Positions 7,917 to 15,914 of a stretch of DNA of 19,700 bases are shown one piece after another. The notes below the pieces were generated by a model, which saw only the letters and a program-made list of their open reading frames with translations, searched no databases and was not told the origin of the DNA. The stretch lies in contig CAJTOU010000041.1 of assembly GCA_910577835.1 (NCBI GenBank), forward strand, positions 7,110 to 26,809, given 5' to 3'. A program made the position numbers and the translations under genes. Source of the DNA: an uncultured Lachnospiraceae bacterium (lineage in GTDB: Bacteria > Bacillota_A > Clostridia > Lachnospirales > Lachnospiraceae). The first letter of the stretch is position 1. The number at the start of each line of letters is the position of its first letter.

Positions 7917-10169
7917 TTATCTCTTGGCATGGAATGTTCTTGAGATTACATCCAATTGCTGTTCTCTGGTAAGGTCAATAAACTTAACCGCGTATCCTGA
8001 TACACGAATCGTAAAGTTCGCATATTCCGGTTTCTCTGGATGTTCCATGGCATCCTCAAGCTTCTCCCTGCCAAATACATTTACATTCAGATGATGAGCG
8101 CTCTGGTCAAAGTAACCATCCATTACCCCTACAAGGTTCTCAATTCTTTCTTCTTCATTATGTCCCAGTGCATCTGGATTCATGGTCTGAGTATTTGAAA
8201 TACCGTCTAATGCCCATGTATATGGAAGCTTTGCAGTAGAATTCAGAGAAGCAACCAGACCATTCTGCTCTGCGCCGTAGCTTGGATTTGCTCCCGGTGC
8301 AAACGGAGCACCTGCCTTACGTCCGTCTGGAAGAGAACCTGTTGCCTTACCATAGACGACATTTGATGTAATGGTCAGAATTGATGTGGTAGGTTCAGAA
8401 TTTCTGTAAGTATGCCTCTTCTGAATCTTTGACAGGAAGGTTCTGAGTACCCATAAGCCGATTTCATCTGCTCTGTCATCATCGTTTCCATATTTCGGGA
8501 AATCTCCCTCTATTTCATAATCTACCGCGATGCCTTCTTCATTGCGCACGGTCTTTACCTTTGCGTATTTAATTGCAGAAAGTGAATCAATTACATGTGA
8601 AAATCCTGCAATACCTGTTGCGAAGGTACGTCTTACGTCAGTATCAATCAAAGCCATTTCTGCTGCTTCATAGTAATATTTGTCATGCATATACTGAATC
8701 AGGTTCAGTGTATTTACATACAATCCTGCCAGCCAATCCATCATTACTTCGTATTTCTTAATTACTTCATCATAATCAAGATATTCGGATGTAATCGGCT
8801 GATACTGAGGTCCAACCTGTGTAAGTGACTTCTCATCTACACCACCGTTAATAGCATACAAAAGACACTTTGCAAGATTTGCTCTTGCGCCGAAGAACTG
8901 CATTTCCTTACCGGTCTGTGTTGCAGATACGCAGCAGCAGATAGAGTAGTCGTCACCCCATACCGGCTTCATAACATCATCATTCTCGTACTGAATAGAG
9001 CTTGTGTTGATAGAAATCTTAGCTGCATATTTCTTAAAGTTCTCTGGCAAAGCAGAGGAATACAGTACAGTAAGGTTTGGCTCTGGTGAAGGTCCCATAT
9101 TTTCCAGTGTATGAAGGAATCTGAAGTCATTTTTTGTAACCATATGACGTCCGTCCATACCGATACCTGCTACCTCAAGAGTTGCCCATACAGGGTCGCC
9201 TGAGAACAATTCATTATAGGATGGGATTCTTGCGAATTTTACCATTCTGAACTTCATAACCATATGGTCGATTAATTCCTGAGCCTCTGATTCCGTCAGT
9301 GTTCCATTGTCCAAATCTCTCTGGATATAGATATCAAGGAAGGTAGATACACGACCAACTGACATGGCAGCACCATTCTGAGTCTTAATTGCTGCAAGAT
9401 AACCGAAGTATAACCACTGTACAGCTTCTCTGGCATCCTTTGCAGGCTGTGAAATATCATAGCCATATACTTCTGCCATTTTCTTCATGCCCTGAAGTGC
9501 ACGAATCTGGTCTGTCAGCTCTTCTCTCTGACGGATTACTTCATCTGTCATAGTGCCGTCGCCGCAGTTTGCTTTATCCTTTTCCTTCTCTTCAATCAGG
9601 AAGTCAATTCCGTAAAGAGCAACTCTTCTGTAATCGCCTACAATACGTCCACGGCCGTAAGTATCAGGAAGTCCTGTGATAATATGGCTGCGGCGTGCTG
9701 CTCTGATTTCCGGTGTATAGGCATCAAATACACCCTGATTGTGTGTCTTGTGATACTCTGTAAAAATCTTGTGCAACTCAGGATTTGGAGTATAACCATA
9801 GTTTGTGCAGGCTTCCTCTGCCATCTTGATACCACCGTATGGCATAAATGCTCTCTTTAACGGTTTGTCTGTCTGAAGACCTACTACTTTTTCAAGGTCT
9901 TTCATGGATTCGTCGATATAGCCCGGACCGTATGCGGTAAGACCTGTAACTACTTCTGTTTCACATTCAAGTACGCCGCCCTTTGCTCTTTCTTCTTTCT
10001 GAAGCTCCTGAAGTTTTCCCCAGAGTTTATCAGTAGCTTCCGTAGGTCCTGACAGAAATTCTTCATTGCCGTCATACTGTGTGTAGTTTCTCTGAATGAA
10101 ATCTCTTACGTTGATTTCTTCTTTCCAAAGTCTTCCCTCAAAGCCGTTCCACTGTTCTTTTTCTAACAT
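7917..10169 (-). CDS. pflB: Formate C-acetyltransferase (pyruvate formate-lyase)
   Basis: The product is a 750-residue glycyl-radical enzyme, full length for the family. It converts pyruvate and CoA to acetyl-CoA and formate in anaerobic fermentation. The catalytic cysteines are in SICCCVSATQTG (411-413; the CCVS pair is Cys412-Cys413). The glycyl radical site is RVSGYAVKF with Gly725, 25 residues from the C-terminus as in other PflB proteins. The ATG is preceded by AAGGAGG (10181-10187). The leader holds a repeat array and palindromes (separate entries). The activating enzyme gene follows on the same strand. Codon use is like that of a highly expressed gene. The identification is secure. Confidence 0.98.
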   Translation of the reverse strand: MLEKEQWNGFEGRLWKEEINVRDFIQRNYTQYDGNEEFLSGPTEATDKLWGKLQELQKEERAKGGVLECETEVVTGLTAYGPGYIDESMKDLEKVVGLQTDKPLKRAFMPYGGIKMAEEACTNYGYTPNPELHKIFTEYHKTHNQGVFDAYTPEIRAARRSHIITGLPDTYGRGRIVGDYRRVALYGIDFLIEEKEKDKANCGDGTMTDEVIRQREELTDQIRALQGMKKMAEVYGYDISQPAKDAREAVQWLYFGYLAAIKTQNGAAMSVGRVSTFLDIYIQRDLDNGTLTESEAQELIDHMVMKFRMVKFARIPSYNELFSGDPVWATLEVAGIGMDGRHMVTKNDFRFLHTLENMGPSPEPNLTVLYSSALPENFKKYAAKISINTSSIQYENDDVMKPVWGDDYSICCCVSATQTGKEMQFFGARANLAKCLLYAINGGVDEKSLTQVGPQYQPITSEYLDYDEVIKKYEVMMDWLAGLYVNTLNLIQYMHDKYYYEAAEMALIDTDVRRTFATGIAGFSHVIDSLSAIKYAKVKTVRNEEGIAVDYEIEGDFPKYGNDDDRADEIGLWVLRTFLSKIQKRHTYRNSEPTTSILTITSNVVYGKATGSLPDGRKAGAPFAPGANPSYGAEQNGLVASLNSTAKLPYTWALDGISNTQTMNPDALGHNEEERIENLVGVMDGYFDQSAHHLNVNVFGREKLEDAMEHPEKPEYANFTIRVSGYAVKFIDLTREQQLDVISRTFHAKR

Positions 10170-10207
10170 CGTTTGTTTTTCCTCCTTGTATAAACTAATT
10201 TTTTTAT

Positions 10208-10219
10208 ATTGTATACAAT
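10208..10219. promoter_or_regulatory. Palindromic operator candidate ATTGTATACAAT
   Basis: This is a perfect 12-bp palindrome 38 bases upstream of the pflB ATG. A near copy, ATTGTATACAT, lies at 10352-10362, so the two sites flank the repeat array. It does not match the Rex or CRP/FNR consensus. The regulator is unknown. Confidence 0.4.
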
Positions 10220-10225
10220 GTGAAT

Positions 10226-10323
10226 CATACAGATTATGTCATACAGATTGTGTTATACAGATTATGCTACACAGATTGTGTCAAACAATATGCTCTATGC
10301 AAACTATGTTAGACAAATTGTAT
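10226..10323. repeat. Seven tandem 14-bp repeats in the pflB leader
   Basis: Consecutive 14-base units start at 10226, 10240, 10254, 10268, 10282, 10296 and 10310. The first four are near-identical (YAYACAGATTRTGY): CATACAGATTATGT, CATACAGATTGTGT, TATACAGATTATGC, TACACAGATTGTGT. The last three are degenerate but keep the period. No spacers separate the units, so this is not a CRISPR. Confidence 0.8.
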
Positions 10324-10424
10324 AAAATAAATGATGTCGTATGATTTGTATATTGTATACATCAATTACCATAATACAAACATGGATATTTGCACTTGGT
10401 AACATGATTTCTGTTCACAATGTC

Positions 10425-10453
10425 ATAGTAACACTTATAAAAAAGAAAATCAA
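10425..10453 (-). promoter_or_regulatory. Candidate sigma-A promoter for pflB
   Basis: On the minus strand TTGATT (10448-10453), a 17-base spacer and TACTAT (10425-10430) fit the housekeeping consensus. Transcription would start near 10418, giving a leader of about 250 bases that contains the 14-bp repeats and both palindromic sites. Confidence 0.4.
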
Positions 10454-10493
10454 GAGATTTGTGGAAAGTACTAAAAGAAATACAATTTATCCC

Positions 10494-11735
10494 CTACTCC
10501 CTTCTTACAATTTCTACTATATTCACTTTTTTCAGCCTCACTGCAATCATCAATATACCTGTTACCACAGCTCCTGTCATTATAATAAATCCTGTTACAA
10601 AATTTTGAATATCTGGTTGAAATACAATATATCTTTTATAAAATTCCATAAAATTCTGCAAAATATAATTAGCACCTAAAAGTACTGACAGCGTAAAAAA
10701 ACTGCTATATAAAATTGCTTTTCCACACATAAAAATTTTTTCATAAAAAAACACCTTCAACATATCCTTCTTTTGATATCCTAATGCTAGATATACTGCA
10801 CTTTCTCCCAGCCTTTTTCTCAATTCTGCACTTATTATCATGATAATACTTACAAAACATACCACAGTCAACATAACTACAAAAATATTGACAATTTTTA
10901 TAATAAATGCATAAAACATTAACATGGTTTCATCTGCTACTTTACAGGCCATCAAAGGCCGATATCCTGTAGCATAATAAAGTCTGTCACATACTTCCTG
11001 TATATCATAGCCCTCTTTTATGTAAACCCCAATCTGTTTTGTTGGAATCCATGTCTCCTCTTCAGGATTCTCTTTCAGATATTCTTGTATATATTTTTTT
11101 GTCACTTTTGAATTTATTTCATCTGCCTCCTCTGGATGAATAAAAAACTCCGAACCACTATCTCCTGTCTTTATATTATCAAATGTACCTGCCACACGAA
11201 AAGATAATTCTATCTCTGTATCTATCATAATCAGAAACTCTTCTCCGATTAGTTTTGTACCTGATGTATATTCATAATTTCCAAAAGAACCCATTCCATA
11301 TAAATATTCTGGAATAATTATTTCTCCATATTCTAAATTTTCTGTTTTTCCCGAAACAGCATAATCTGAAAGTCCTTTATAACTGGACCTTATTGCAATT
11401 TGTATATGTTCACTTCCAAATTCATTCTTTCTGTTTTCAAGTACTCCTGTTATGGGCAGGGTTACTCTGCTCACCTCTCCTACCCCGTCAACAGCTTCCA
11501 TAGCATCACGAATCTGCTCAAAAGGCTTGTCTTCCACCTCATTGATTAGTTCTAATCTTCCCAGACCTCTGTTACACATATTTCTTAAACTGTTATCAAA
11601 AGATTTCACAAGAGAATTACCCAGCATACAGCATAACAAAGGCGCTATAAGAATCAGAATAAATATTTTGCTGTGTTTTTTTTGCCCCTTCAGATTTTTA
11701 TATGCAAGTACAAACAGCTCCACATTTTTTTTCAT
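10494..11735 (-). CDS. FtsX/MacB-type ABC transporter permease
   Basis: The product is 413 residues with one N-terminal membrane helix (about 23-43), an extracytoplasmic domain of roughly 230 residues, then three C-terminal helices (about 276-300, 338-360, 379-398). This is the standard 4-helix FtsX/MacB layout. The coupling segment GESAVYLALGYQKKDM (310-325) is typical of FtsX domains. Its ATG directly abuts the TAA of the preceding short permease (11736), with a G-rich SD inside that gene's end. Such permeases export, or act by mechanotransmission on, lipids, peptides or drugs and need a separate ATPase. None is encoded in this operon. The substrate is unknown. Confidence 0.8.
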   Translation of the reverse strand: MKKNVELFVLAYKNLKGQKKHSKIFILILIAPLLCCMLGNSLVKSFDNSLRNMCNRGLGRLELINEVEDKPFEQIRDAMEAVDGVGEVSRVTLPITGVLENRKNEFGSEHIQIAIRSSYKGLSDYAVSGKTENLEYGEIIIPEYLYGMGSFGNYEYTSGTKLIGEEFLIMIDTEIELSFRVAGTFDNIKTGDSGSEFFIHPEEADEINSKVTKKYIQEYLKENPEEETWIPTKQIGVYIKEGYDIQEVCDRLYYATGYRPLMACKVADETMLMFYAFIIKIVNIFVVMLTVVCFVSIIMIISAELRKRLGESAVYLALGYQKKDMLKVFFYEKIFMCGKAILYSSFFTLSVLLGANYILQNFMEFYKRYIVFQPDIQNFVTGFIIMTGAVVTGILMIAVRLKKVNIVEIVRRE

Positions 11736-12359
11736 TTAAATCTGAACCCCCTTCAGCATATTATCCAAATGTATTTTTTTCAATCTGTTTATATATATTA
11801 TTGTTTGTATAAACATTACACTTCCCAAAAGAACTGCGGAAAATAACAATATCATAATACTGTCTGTCAACAAAAATCTTCGTTCTTTTTGAATTTGTAA
11901 AAATATTGTATCAGATTGCATAAAATGTTGTATATACATCGCAATCAGTCTTGCAAATGGAAGACTAATTGCAATATCACAAAGAGTTTCTATAAATAAT
12001 GGAAGTATCATTTTTTGTCTGTGGTATCCATATACAAGAAAAATTCCCACTTCCTTTTTCTCTTCCTGTAACTGCATATATCTGTATCCAATCACAATAA
12101 TAACAGAAAAAATACATACACAGAAAAAAGTAACAGTCACCGCCTTAAATATAACATCTGACTGATTACTGAAAAATAAATCTACTTTTGAAGCATTAGA
12201 CATCGCCCTAGCAAACCAGTCCGTGTGAATTCCTGTCTGTATACAAAAAAACATATAAATACTTATATAAATCAATGCTATATTTACAGAATACACAATA
12301 ATATTAAATATAAATAACAAGGGGCGAAGTCTTTTTCTGTTTAATATCCATTGATACAT
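11736..12359 (-). CDS. Short FtsX-like permease subunit
   Basis: The product is 207 residues with four predicted membrane helices (about 13-38, 71-91, 118-142, 163-190). Between helices 1 and 2 there are only about 30 extracytoplasmic residues. EEKKEVGIFLVYGYHRQKM (99-117) matches the cytoplasmic coupling loop of FtsX-type permeases, as in the next gene. It is therefore probably a reduced FtsX domain that pairs with the larger permease. The SD AGGAGGAATAGG lies across the end of the preceding gene and its TAG, only one base before the ATG. This indicates tight coupling. Whether it is a natural mini-permease or a shrunken one cannot be decided from the sequence. Confidence 0.7.
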   Translation of the reverse strand: MYQWILNRKRLRPLLFIFNIIVYSVNIALIYISIYMFFCIQTGIHTDWFARAMSNASKVDLFFSNQSDVIFKAVTVTFFCVCIFSVIIVIGYRYMQLQEEKKEVGIFLVYGYHRQKMILPLFIETLCDIAISLPFARLIAMYIQHFMQSDTIFLQIQKERRFLLTDSIMILLFSAVLLGSVMFIQTIIYINRLKKIHLDNMLKGVQI

Positions 12360-12360
12360 C

Positions 12361-13209
12361 CTATTCCTCCTCTAACTCCTGTTTTTCATATAATATTTCC
12401 TGAAGCTCACCATTATTATTATAAAGAGCGATGCTAAGAATATCGTGATACCAGCGGCACTCTTCTATATTTTCACTATGAACGGTCTCATATTGATTTC
12501 TTAATTCCAGATAACCTTCATAGTCTGCTATCTCCATACGATTTATGTCATATAAATTTTCTGCTGGTTCTTCATTTGGTTCATATTTCCCTGTCTGTTC
12601 GTGAATAAATCCATAAAAGTCCAAAACATTCAGATTCTCTTTTTTTTCTAAAATTTTCTCTATCTCCTCCATTGTAATATAGCTCAAATCATTTTCACAT
12701 ATTTTTTGGAGCTCTTTACATAAATCTGTATCCACTTTTACCACATAATGGTCTATTCCATAATCCCAAAAATCATCTTCTCCAGTTCCATAATTGCTTT
12801 CTATTACAGGCCATGCCAGTAATGAATCATCACTTTCCACATAATAACCACAAACTGTGAGATTATGGTTCTTCTTCAGCGTTTGACAAAAGGTTAGCTC
12901 ATACAGCAAATCTGTTTTATAATTCTTAAAATAGTCTGTTTTTGTTCTTGTATAAACTGTTTTATCAAATATATCATACATTTTATGGATTAAATCCCTG
13001 TCTGTAATGTAATAAGTTGTTCTTTTCGTTCTGTCTTCCTTCTCTATATAAAACATCACATATTCCACATCTTCAACACTCTTAATTCCAGTTCTGGCTG
13101 CAAATATTTCAAAATTTATTTCCTGTTTGCCTGATATCATCATAAAAATAATTCCTGCTACAACAACAGCCACTATTCCTGTATAAAGAAACATTTTTCT
13201 TTTATTCAT
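12361..13209 (-). CDS. Membrane-anchored extracytoplasmic protein, unknown function
   Basis: I do not recognise the family. The product is 282 residues with an N-terminal basic stretch and one hydrophobic helix (about 6-26) that has no lipobox cysteine. The rest is hydrophilic, acidic and rich in Tyr, Asp and Glu, so it is probably an anchored protein facing outward. The start ATG 13207-13209 has AGGAG at good spacing (AGGAGAAATGAT). A longer frame to 13251 would begin inside the upstream hairpin and is rejected. The gene sits between the secreted protein gene and the two permease genes and is coupled to the short permease. It may be an accessory, substrate-binding or immunity-type component of that system (inference). 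Confidence 0.65.
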   Translation of the reverse strand: MNKRKMFLYTGIVAVVVAGIIFMMISGKQEINFEIFAARTGIKSVEDVEYVMFYIEKEDRTKRTTYYITDRDLIHKMYDIFDKTVYTRTKTDYFKNYKTDLLYELTFCQTLKKNHNLTVCGYYVESDDSLLAWPVIESNYGTGEDDFWDYGIDHYVVKVDTDLCKELQKICENDLSYITMEEIEKILEKKENLNVLDFYGFIHEQTGKYEPNEEPAENLYDINRMEIADYEGYLELRNQYETVHSENIEECRWYHDILSIALYNNNGELQEILYEKQELEEE

Positions 13210-13221
13210 ATCATTTCTCCT

Positions 13222-13249
13222 GATAAAAACAGGGCAGAATCCTCTGCCC
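13222..13249 (-). terminator. Terminator/attenuator between the secreted-protein gene and the rest of its operon
   Basis: The stem GGGCAGA (13232-13238) / TCTGCCC (13243-13249) has a 4-base loop and is followed on the minus strand by TGTTTTTATC. It lies in the 64-base gap before the next gene's SD. Partial read-through would make the first gene more abundant than the transporter genes. Confidence 0.75.
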
Positions 13250-13273
13250 ATAACAACATTTTTATAAACTCAT

Positions 13274-13705
13274 TTAATATGCACATCTTAAAAAATCAAT
13301 AACCAGATTTGCTACCCCTCCAGTATTTCCTGCATTTACACAAAGTCGAATCTGATATGTTCCAGCATCAACAGATTTTCCACTTGGAAGTGTTACTCCT
13401 GTAGCTGTACTTGCAACCTTCTTATCCTGATGTACTACTGGTTTATAAACTCCATTACTCTGCTTCTGCAAAAAAATATAGGTAATAACTCCTGCTTTTT
13501 CCACTTTTCTGATACTTAAATATGGAGCAATATGTCCTGTTTTACTAATATAAATATCTTGTGTTGTCAGAGTATTCCCTTGGCTGAGCGTTTGACCCTG
13601 CAAATATTCTCCAGCATATACACCTATTGGAATGGACAAAACCATAAACAGCAGCATTAACACAACAACAAAATTTCCCATTTTCTTCCTTAAATTCATT
13701 TTCAT
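13274..13705 (-). CDS. Small secreted protein, unknown function
   Basis: The product is 143 residues. A clear Sec signal peptide (LRKKMGNFVVVLMLLFMVLS, then IPIGVYA) has a likely cleavage after Ala31, leaving a mature chain of about 112 residues. The mature part has no further membrane segment and is rich in Gly, Val, Thr and Gln. It shows a short internal echo (GQTLSQGNTL) and two cysteines near the C-terminus. I do not recognise a family. AAGGAGG (13718-13724) lies 12 bases before the ATG; the ATG two codons later is an alternative start. It is first in an operon with a consensus promoter and is followed by an attenuator-like hairpin, the pattern of a gene whose product is needed in excess. 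It could be a bacteriocin-like or signalling protein served by the FtsX permeases (inference). Confidence 0.6.
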   Translation of the reverse strand: MKMNLRKKMGNFVVVLMLLFMVLSIPIGVYAGEYLQGQTLSQGNTLTTQDIYISKTGHIAPYLSIRKVEKAGVITYIFLQKQSNGVYKPVVHQDKKVASTATGVTLPSGKSVDAGTYQIRLCVNAGNTGGVANLVIDFLRCAY

Positions 13706-13754
13706 CTTTTTAACTATCCTCCTTAAAAATAATTAATTTTTTTATTTTTCTAAT

Positions 13755-13783
13755 ATTATAGCTATTTTTTATTTTTATGTCAA
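13755..13783 (-). promoter_or_regulatory. Perfect-consensus sigma-A promoter for the secreted-protein/FtsX operon
   Basis: On the minus strand TTGACA (13778-13783), a 17-base spacer and TATAAT (13755-13760) match the consensus at every position of both hexamers. It lies 50 bases upstream of the start codon of the secreted protein gene. Confidence 0.85.
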
Positions 13784-13827
13784 CCGAAAAAGAACTAATT
13801 TTTATATTTTATGAATAGTGGTTTTTA

Positions 13828-14133
13828 TTATAAAATTCTCTCAACAATAAACACAGCCGCACATGCAAGCAACGCAACAGTAAGCAAACTCCTTCCCCTA
13901 TATGCAGCTATTACTGCAACAATTAATCCTGCAAGAGCAGAATAAATATTCGCAGTAGAATGTAAAATAGCCGGAAATGTCATGGCCGCAAGACAGGCAT
14001 ATGGCACATAATAAAGAAAAGATTTGATATATCTGCTGGTAATTTTCTTTTTCAGCAATACCAACGGCAACATACGAATCAAATAGGTTACCCCCGCCAT
14101 AACTAAAATGTAAATATATATATTGTGTTTCAT
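13828..14133 (-). CDS. azlD: AzlD-family branched-chain amino acid exporter subunit
   Basis: The product is 101 residues, the normal size for this small hydrophobic partner of AzlC, with three to four predicted membrane segments. The N-terminal VTYLIRMLPLVLLKKKI and the YVPYACLAAMTFPAIL segment are characteristic. GAGGAGAAATAAA precedes the ATG. It follows azlC by 43 bases on the same strand, so the two form an operon. In characterised relatives AzlCD/YgaZH exports branched-chain amino acids and toxic analogues such as 4-azaleucine. Confidence 0.88.
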   Translation of the reverse strand: MKHNIYIYILVMAGVTYLIRMLPLVLLKKKITSRYIKSFLYYVPYACLAAMTFPAILHSTANIYSALAGLIVAVIAAYRGRSLLTVALLACAAVFIVERIL

Positions 14134-14176
14134 TTTATTTCTCCTCTTGTCATTCTATTTGTTATTTTTTTCTTAA

Positions 14177-14917
14177 TTATTCTATTTCATCTTCGATTGG
14201 TTTCAACCATGCTGCAATACCTGCTATACTCACAGTTGTTATAATAATTACAAATCCTGATGTAATATTTTTTAACACTGGAAGAACCGAAAACAAAAAA
14301 CTGAGTCCCATTGCAGATAAAACAACAAGCAAAATAATATGGTTTTCTCTTGCAGGCGGTATAATAATTGCAAGAAACATCCCATAAATGGCAATGCCAA
14401 GAGCACTGATTGCAAAAGAAGGCAGAATATTTCCTGACACTGCACCTGCAAGTGTTCCAAATACCCAGCCTGGCACCGCTACACTTGTAATTCCATAGTG
14501 ATATGCCGGTGACAGAGAACCATCAAAATTCGCATCCAGCGCAAATATCTCATCTGTTACGCTGTATGCCATAAGATATCTGTGCCATCCTTGTCTGCCT
14601 TGTTCTAGCTTCTGTGCCAGGGAAAATGACATAAGGCTGTAGCGTAAATTAATAATAAGCTGTGTCAGCGCAATTTCAATATAGCTGCCATTCGTGGCAA
14701 TAATTTCAAGTCCTGAAAACTGTCCCGCAGAAGTTACATTTGTAAGTGATATTAATACTGCCTGTAAAATCCCAAGTCCGTTGGCAACAGACGCCATTCC
14801 AAAAGTAAACGCCACCGCAAAATACCCCAATGCAACAGCAACCCCATCGCGAAGTCCATTTCTGTAATCCGTATTTTCCAAAAAAATATCCTCATTTCTG
14901 TCATATATTATCTTCAT
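14177..14917 (-). CDS. azlC: AzlC-family branched-chain amino acid exporter
   Basis: The product is 246 residues from ATG 14917, the usual AzlC/YgaZ length. Typical features are GLRDGVAVALGYFAVAFTFG at the first membrane segment, NVTSAGQFSG, INLRYSLMS and YSVTDEIFAL, followed by further hydrophobic helices. A GTG at 14947 would add 10 residues and has GAGG only 3 bases away, so the start is not certain. It is upstream of azlD and downstream of the HAD gene. No specific regulatory site was identified in the short upstream gap. Confidence 0.88.
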   Translation of the reverse strand: MKIIYDRNEDIFLENTDYRNGLRDGVAVALGYFAVAFTFGMASVANGLGILQAVLISLTNVTSAGQFSGLEIIATNGSYIEIALTQLIINLRYSLMSFSLAQKLEQGRQGWHRYLMAYSVTDEIFALDANFDGSLSPAYHYGITSVAVPGWVFGTLAGAVSGNILPSFAISALGIAIYGMFLAIIIPPARENHIILLVVLSAMGLSFLFSVLPVLKNITSGFVIIITTVSIAGIAAWLKPIEDEIE

Positions 14918-14986
14918 TTTACCATGTGAACTATCCAAGTATAACACAAACCTCTGTATTTGGCTACCTGAACCTGTTGTTTAAAA

Positions 14987-15002
14987 GCTGTGAAATTACA
15001 GC
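14987..15002 (-). terminator. Weak terminator-like hairpin after the HAD gene
   Basis: GCTGT (14987-14991) pairs with ACAGC (14998-15002) around a 6-base loop, and TTTTAAAC follows on the minus strand. The stem is short, so termination would be weak. Confidence 0.35.
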
Positions 15003-15041
15003 AGTCTTATTTCAAAAAGTGAAAGTCATAAACTTCAACAA

Positions 15042-15914
15042 CTATTTTATTTTCTCAAAGATATATTCCAATAACTCATCTGAATATATTTTTTCTTTTC
15101 CTATTACCATACATTTTTCTTGCATCCGCTTTTCTTCCAGCTTCTTTGCCAATAACTCAGGAATAACCGCCATATCTGCCTCCTCAATCATGGTCAAATC
15201 AAACTCACTGTCCCCTGCTACAATCACAGTTAAATCAAAATCGCTGTTTTCTGATATAATCGTATTTAAATCAAATTTGCCATTTTCTTCCACAGTCATA
15301 ATTAAATCAAATATATCATACCCTTTTGCAGTCATATACTCTATTCCCAATGATTCTTTTAACCTGCAAATCGCATTGCCCTTCGTTAAACTCTTTGGAA
15401 TTGCATATATTTTAACACCATTTGAAAAAACATCTATTTTACTTAAATCCAGTTCTTCTCTTAGTTTATGTACTGTCCTTTTTGGTTCTCTGCTTTTGGT
15501 AAAAACAAACAATTCTTCAATAAACCGAACTTCCATGCTCCTGTCTCTATCAAACTTTAAAATATCCTGTGCTTTCCAAAGCTCATCCCACGACTTCTCC
15601 GCCAGCTTCAACGAATCATAATACCACCCCATATCCCTCTCCCCATCTTTCAACAGCACTCCTCCATTACATGTTAATGCATATTTCGGCATCCCAATTC
15701 CCAGTTTTACTCTCTGATACTGTTCCACAGTTCTCGTTGTCACTGGCACCACCATTGCTTTCTTGGGTATTTTTGTTAACAGCTGAAAGCTCTTTTCTGT
15801 TATAAAAGATACCTCTCTGTCTTTATAAATCTCCACACATCTTTTTTCCTCCCCAATCTCTTTTTTATAAGAATAAATCAGTGTATTATCCAAATCTGTG
15901 CAAAATATTATCAT
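15042..15914 (-). CDS. HAD-superfamily phosphatase with internal 12-residue repeat
   Basis: The product is 290 residues. Motif I is CTDLDNTLI with nucleophile Asp7 and acid/base Asp9. Thr59-Thr60 (VPVTTRT) fits motif II, Lys178 (SLTKGNAI) motif III, and AGDSEFDLTM (Gly234, Asp235, Asp239) motif IV. It resembles C2-cap HAD phosphatases of the sucrose-phosphatase/Cof group; the substrate cannot be told. Just before motif IV there is an insertion of about 36 residues made of repeats beginning FDL at residues 202, 214, 226 and 238. These are copies of the motif IV segment itself. AAGGAG lies 10 bases before the ATG. The catalytic residues all remain, so the enzyme may still be active. Confidence 0.85.
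   Translation of the reverse strand: MIIFCTDLDNTLIYSYKKEIGEEKRCVEIYKDREVSFITEKSFQLLTKIPKKAMVVPVTTRTVEQYQRVKLGIGMPKYALTCNGGVLLKDGERDMGWYYDSLKLAEKSWDELWKAQDILKFDRDRSMEVRFIEELFVFTKSREPKRTVHKLREELDLSKIDVFSNGVKIYAIPKSLTKGNAICRLKESLGIEYMTAKGYDIFDLIMTVEENGKFDLNTIISENSDFDLTVIVAGDSEFDLTMIEEADMAVIPELLAKKLEEKRMQEKCMVIGKEKIYSDELLEYIFEKIK
15168..15311 (-). repeat. 36-bp in-frame tandem repeats in the HAD gene
   Basis: Units occupy 15276-15311, 15240-15275, 15204-15239 and, in part, 15168-15203. Each starts TTTGATTT on the coding strand and encodes FDL plus nine residues. The last unit is the genuine motif IV continuation (FDLTMIEEADM). The copies have diverged beyond their first eight bases, so the expansion is not very recent. 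Confidence 0.8.

Larger units (their letters stand above)
10170..10493. other. pflB upstream region (324 bases)
   Basis: No gene lies here. The region holds the pflB Shine-Dalgarno, a 12-bp palindrome (10208-10219), seven 14-bp degenerate repeats (10226-10323), a half-like copy ATTGTATACAT at 10352-10362, and a candidate promoter (10425-10453). No clear terminator for the permease operon ending at 10494 was seen. Confidence 0.6.

Noticed and set aside
10226..10323. CRISPR array
   Set aside because: The 14-base units are contiguous with no spacers and there are no cas genes nearby.
13210..13251. Longer start (MGRGFCPVF) for the anchored protein gene
   Set aside because: It lies inside a terminator-like hairpin, whereas the ATG at 13207-13209 has a good SD and begins just before the signal anchor.
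14830..15621. Long plus-strand ORF (263 codons) opposite azlC and the HAD gene
   Set aside because: It is antisense to two well-supported genes, crosses their boundary, has no SD and is of low-complexity composition.
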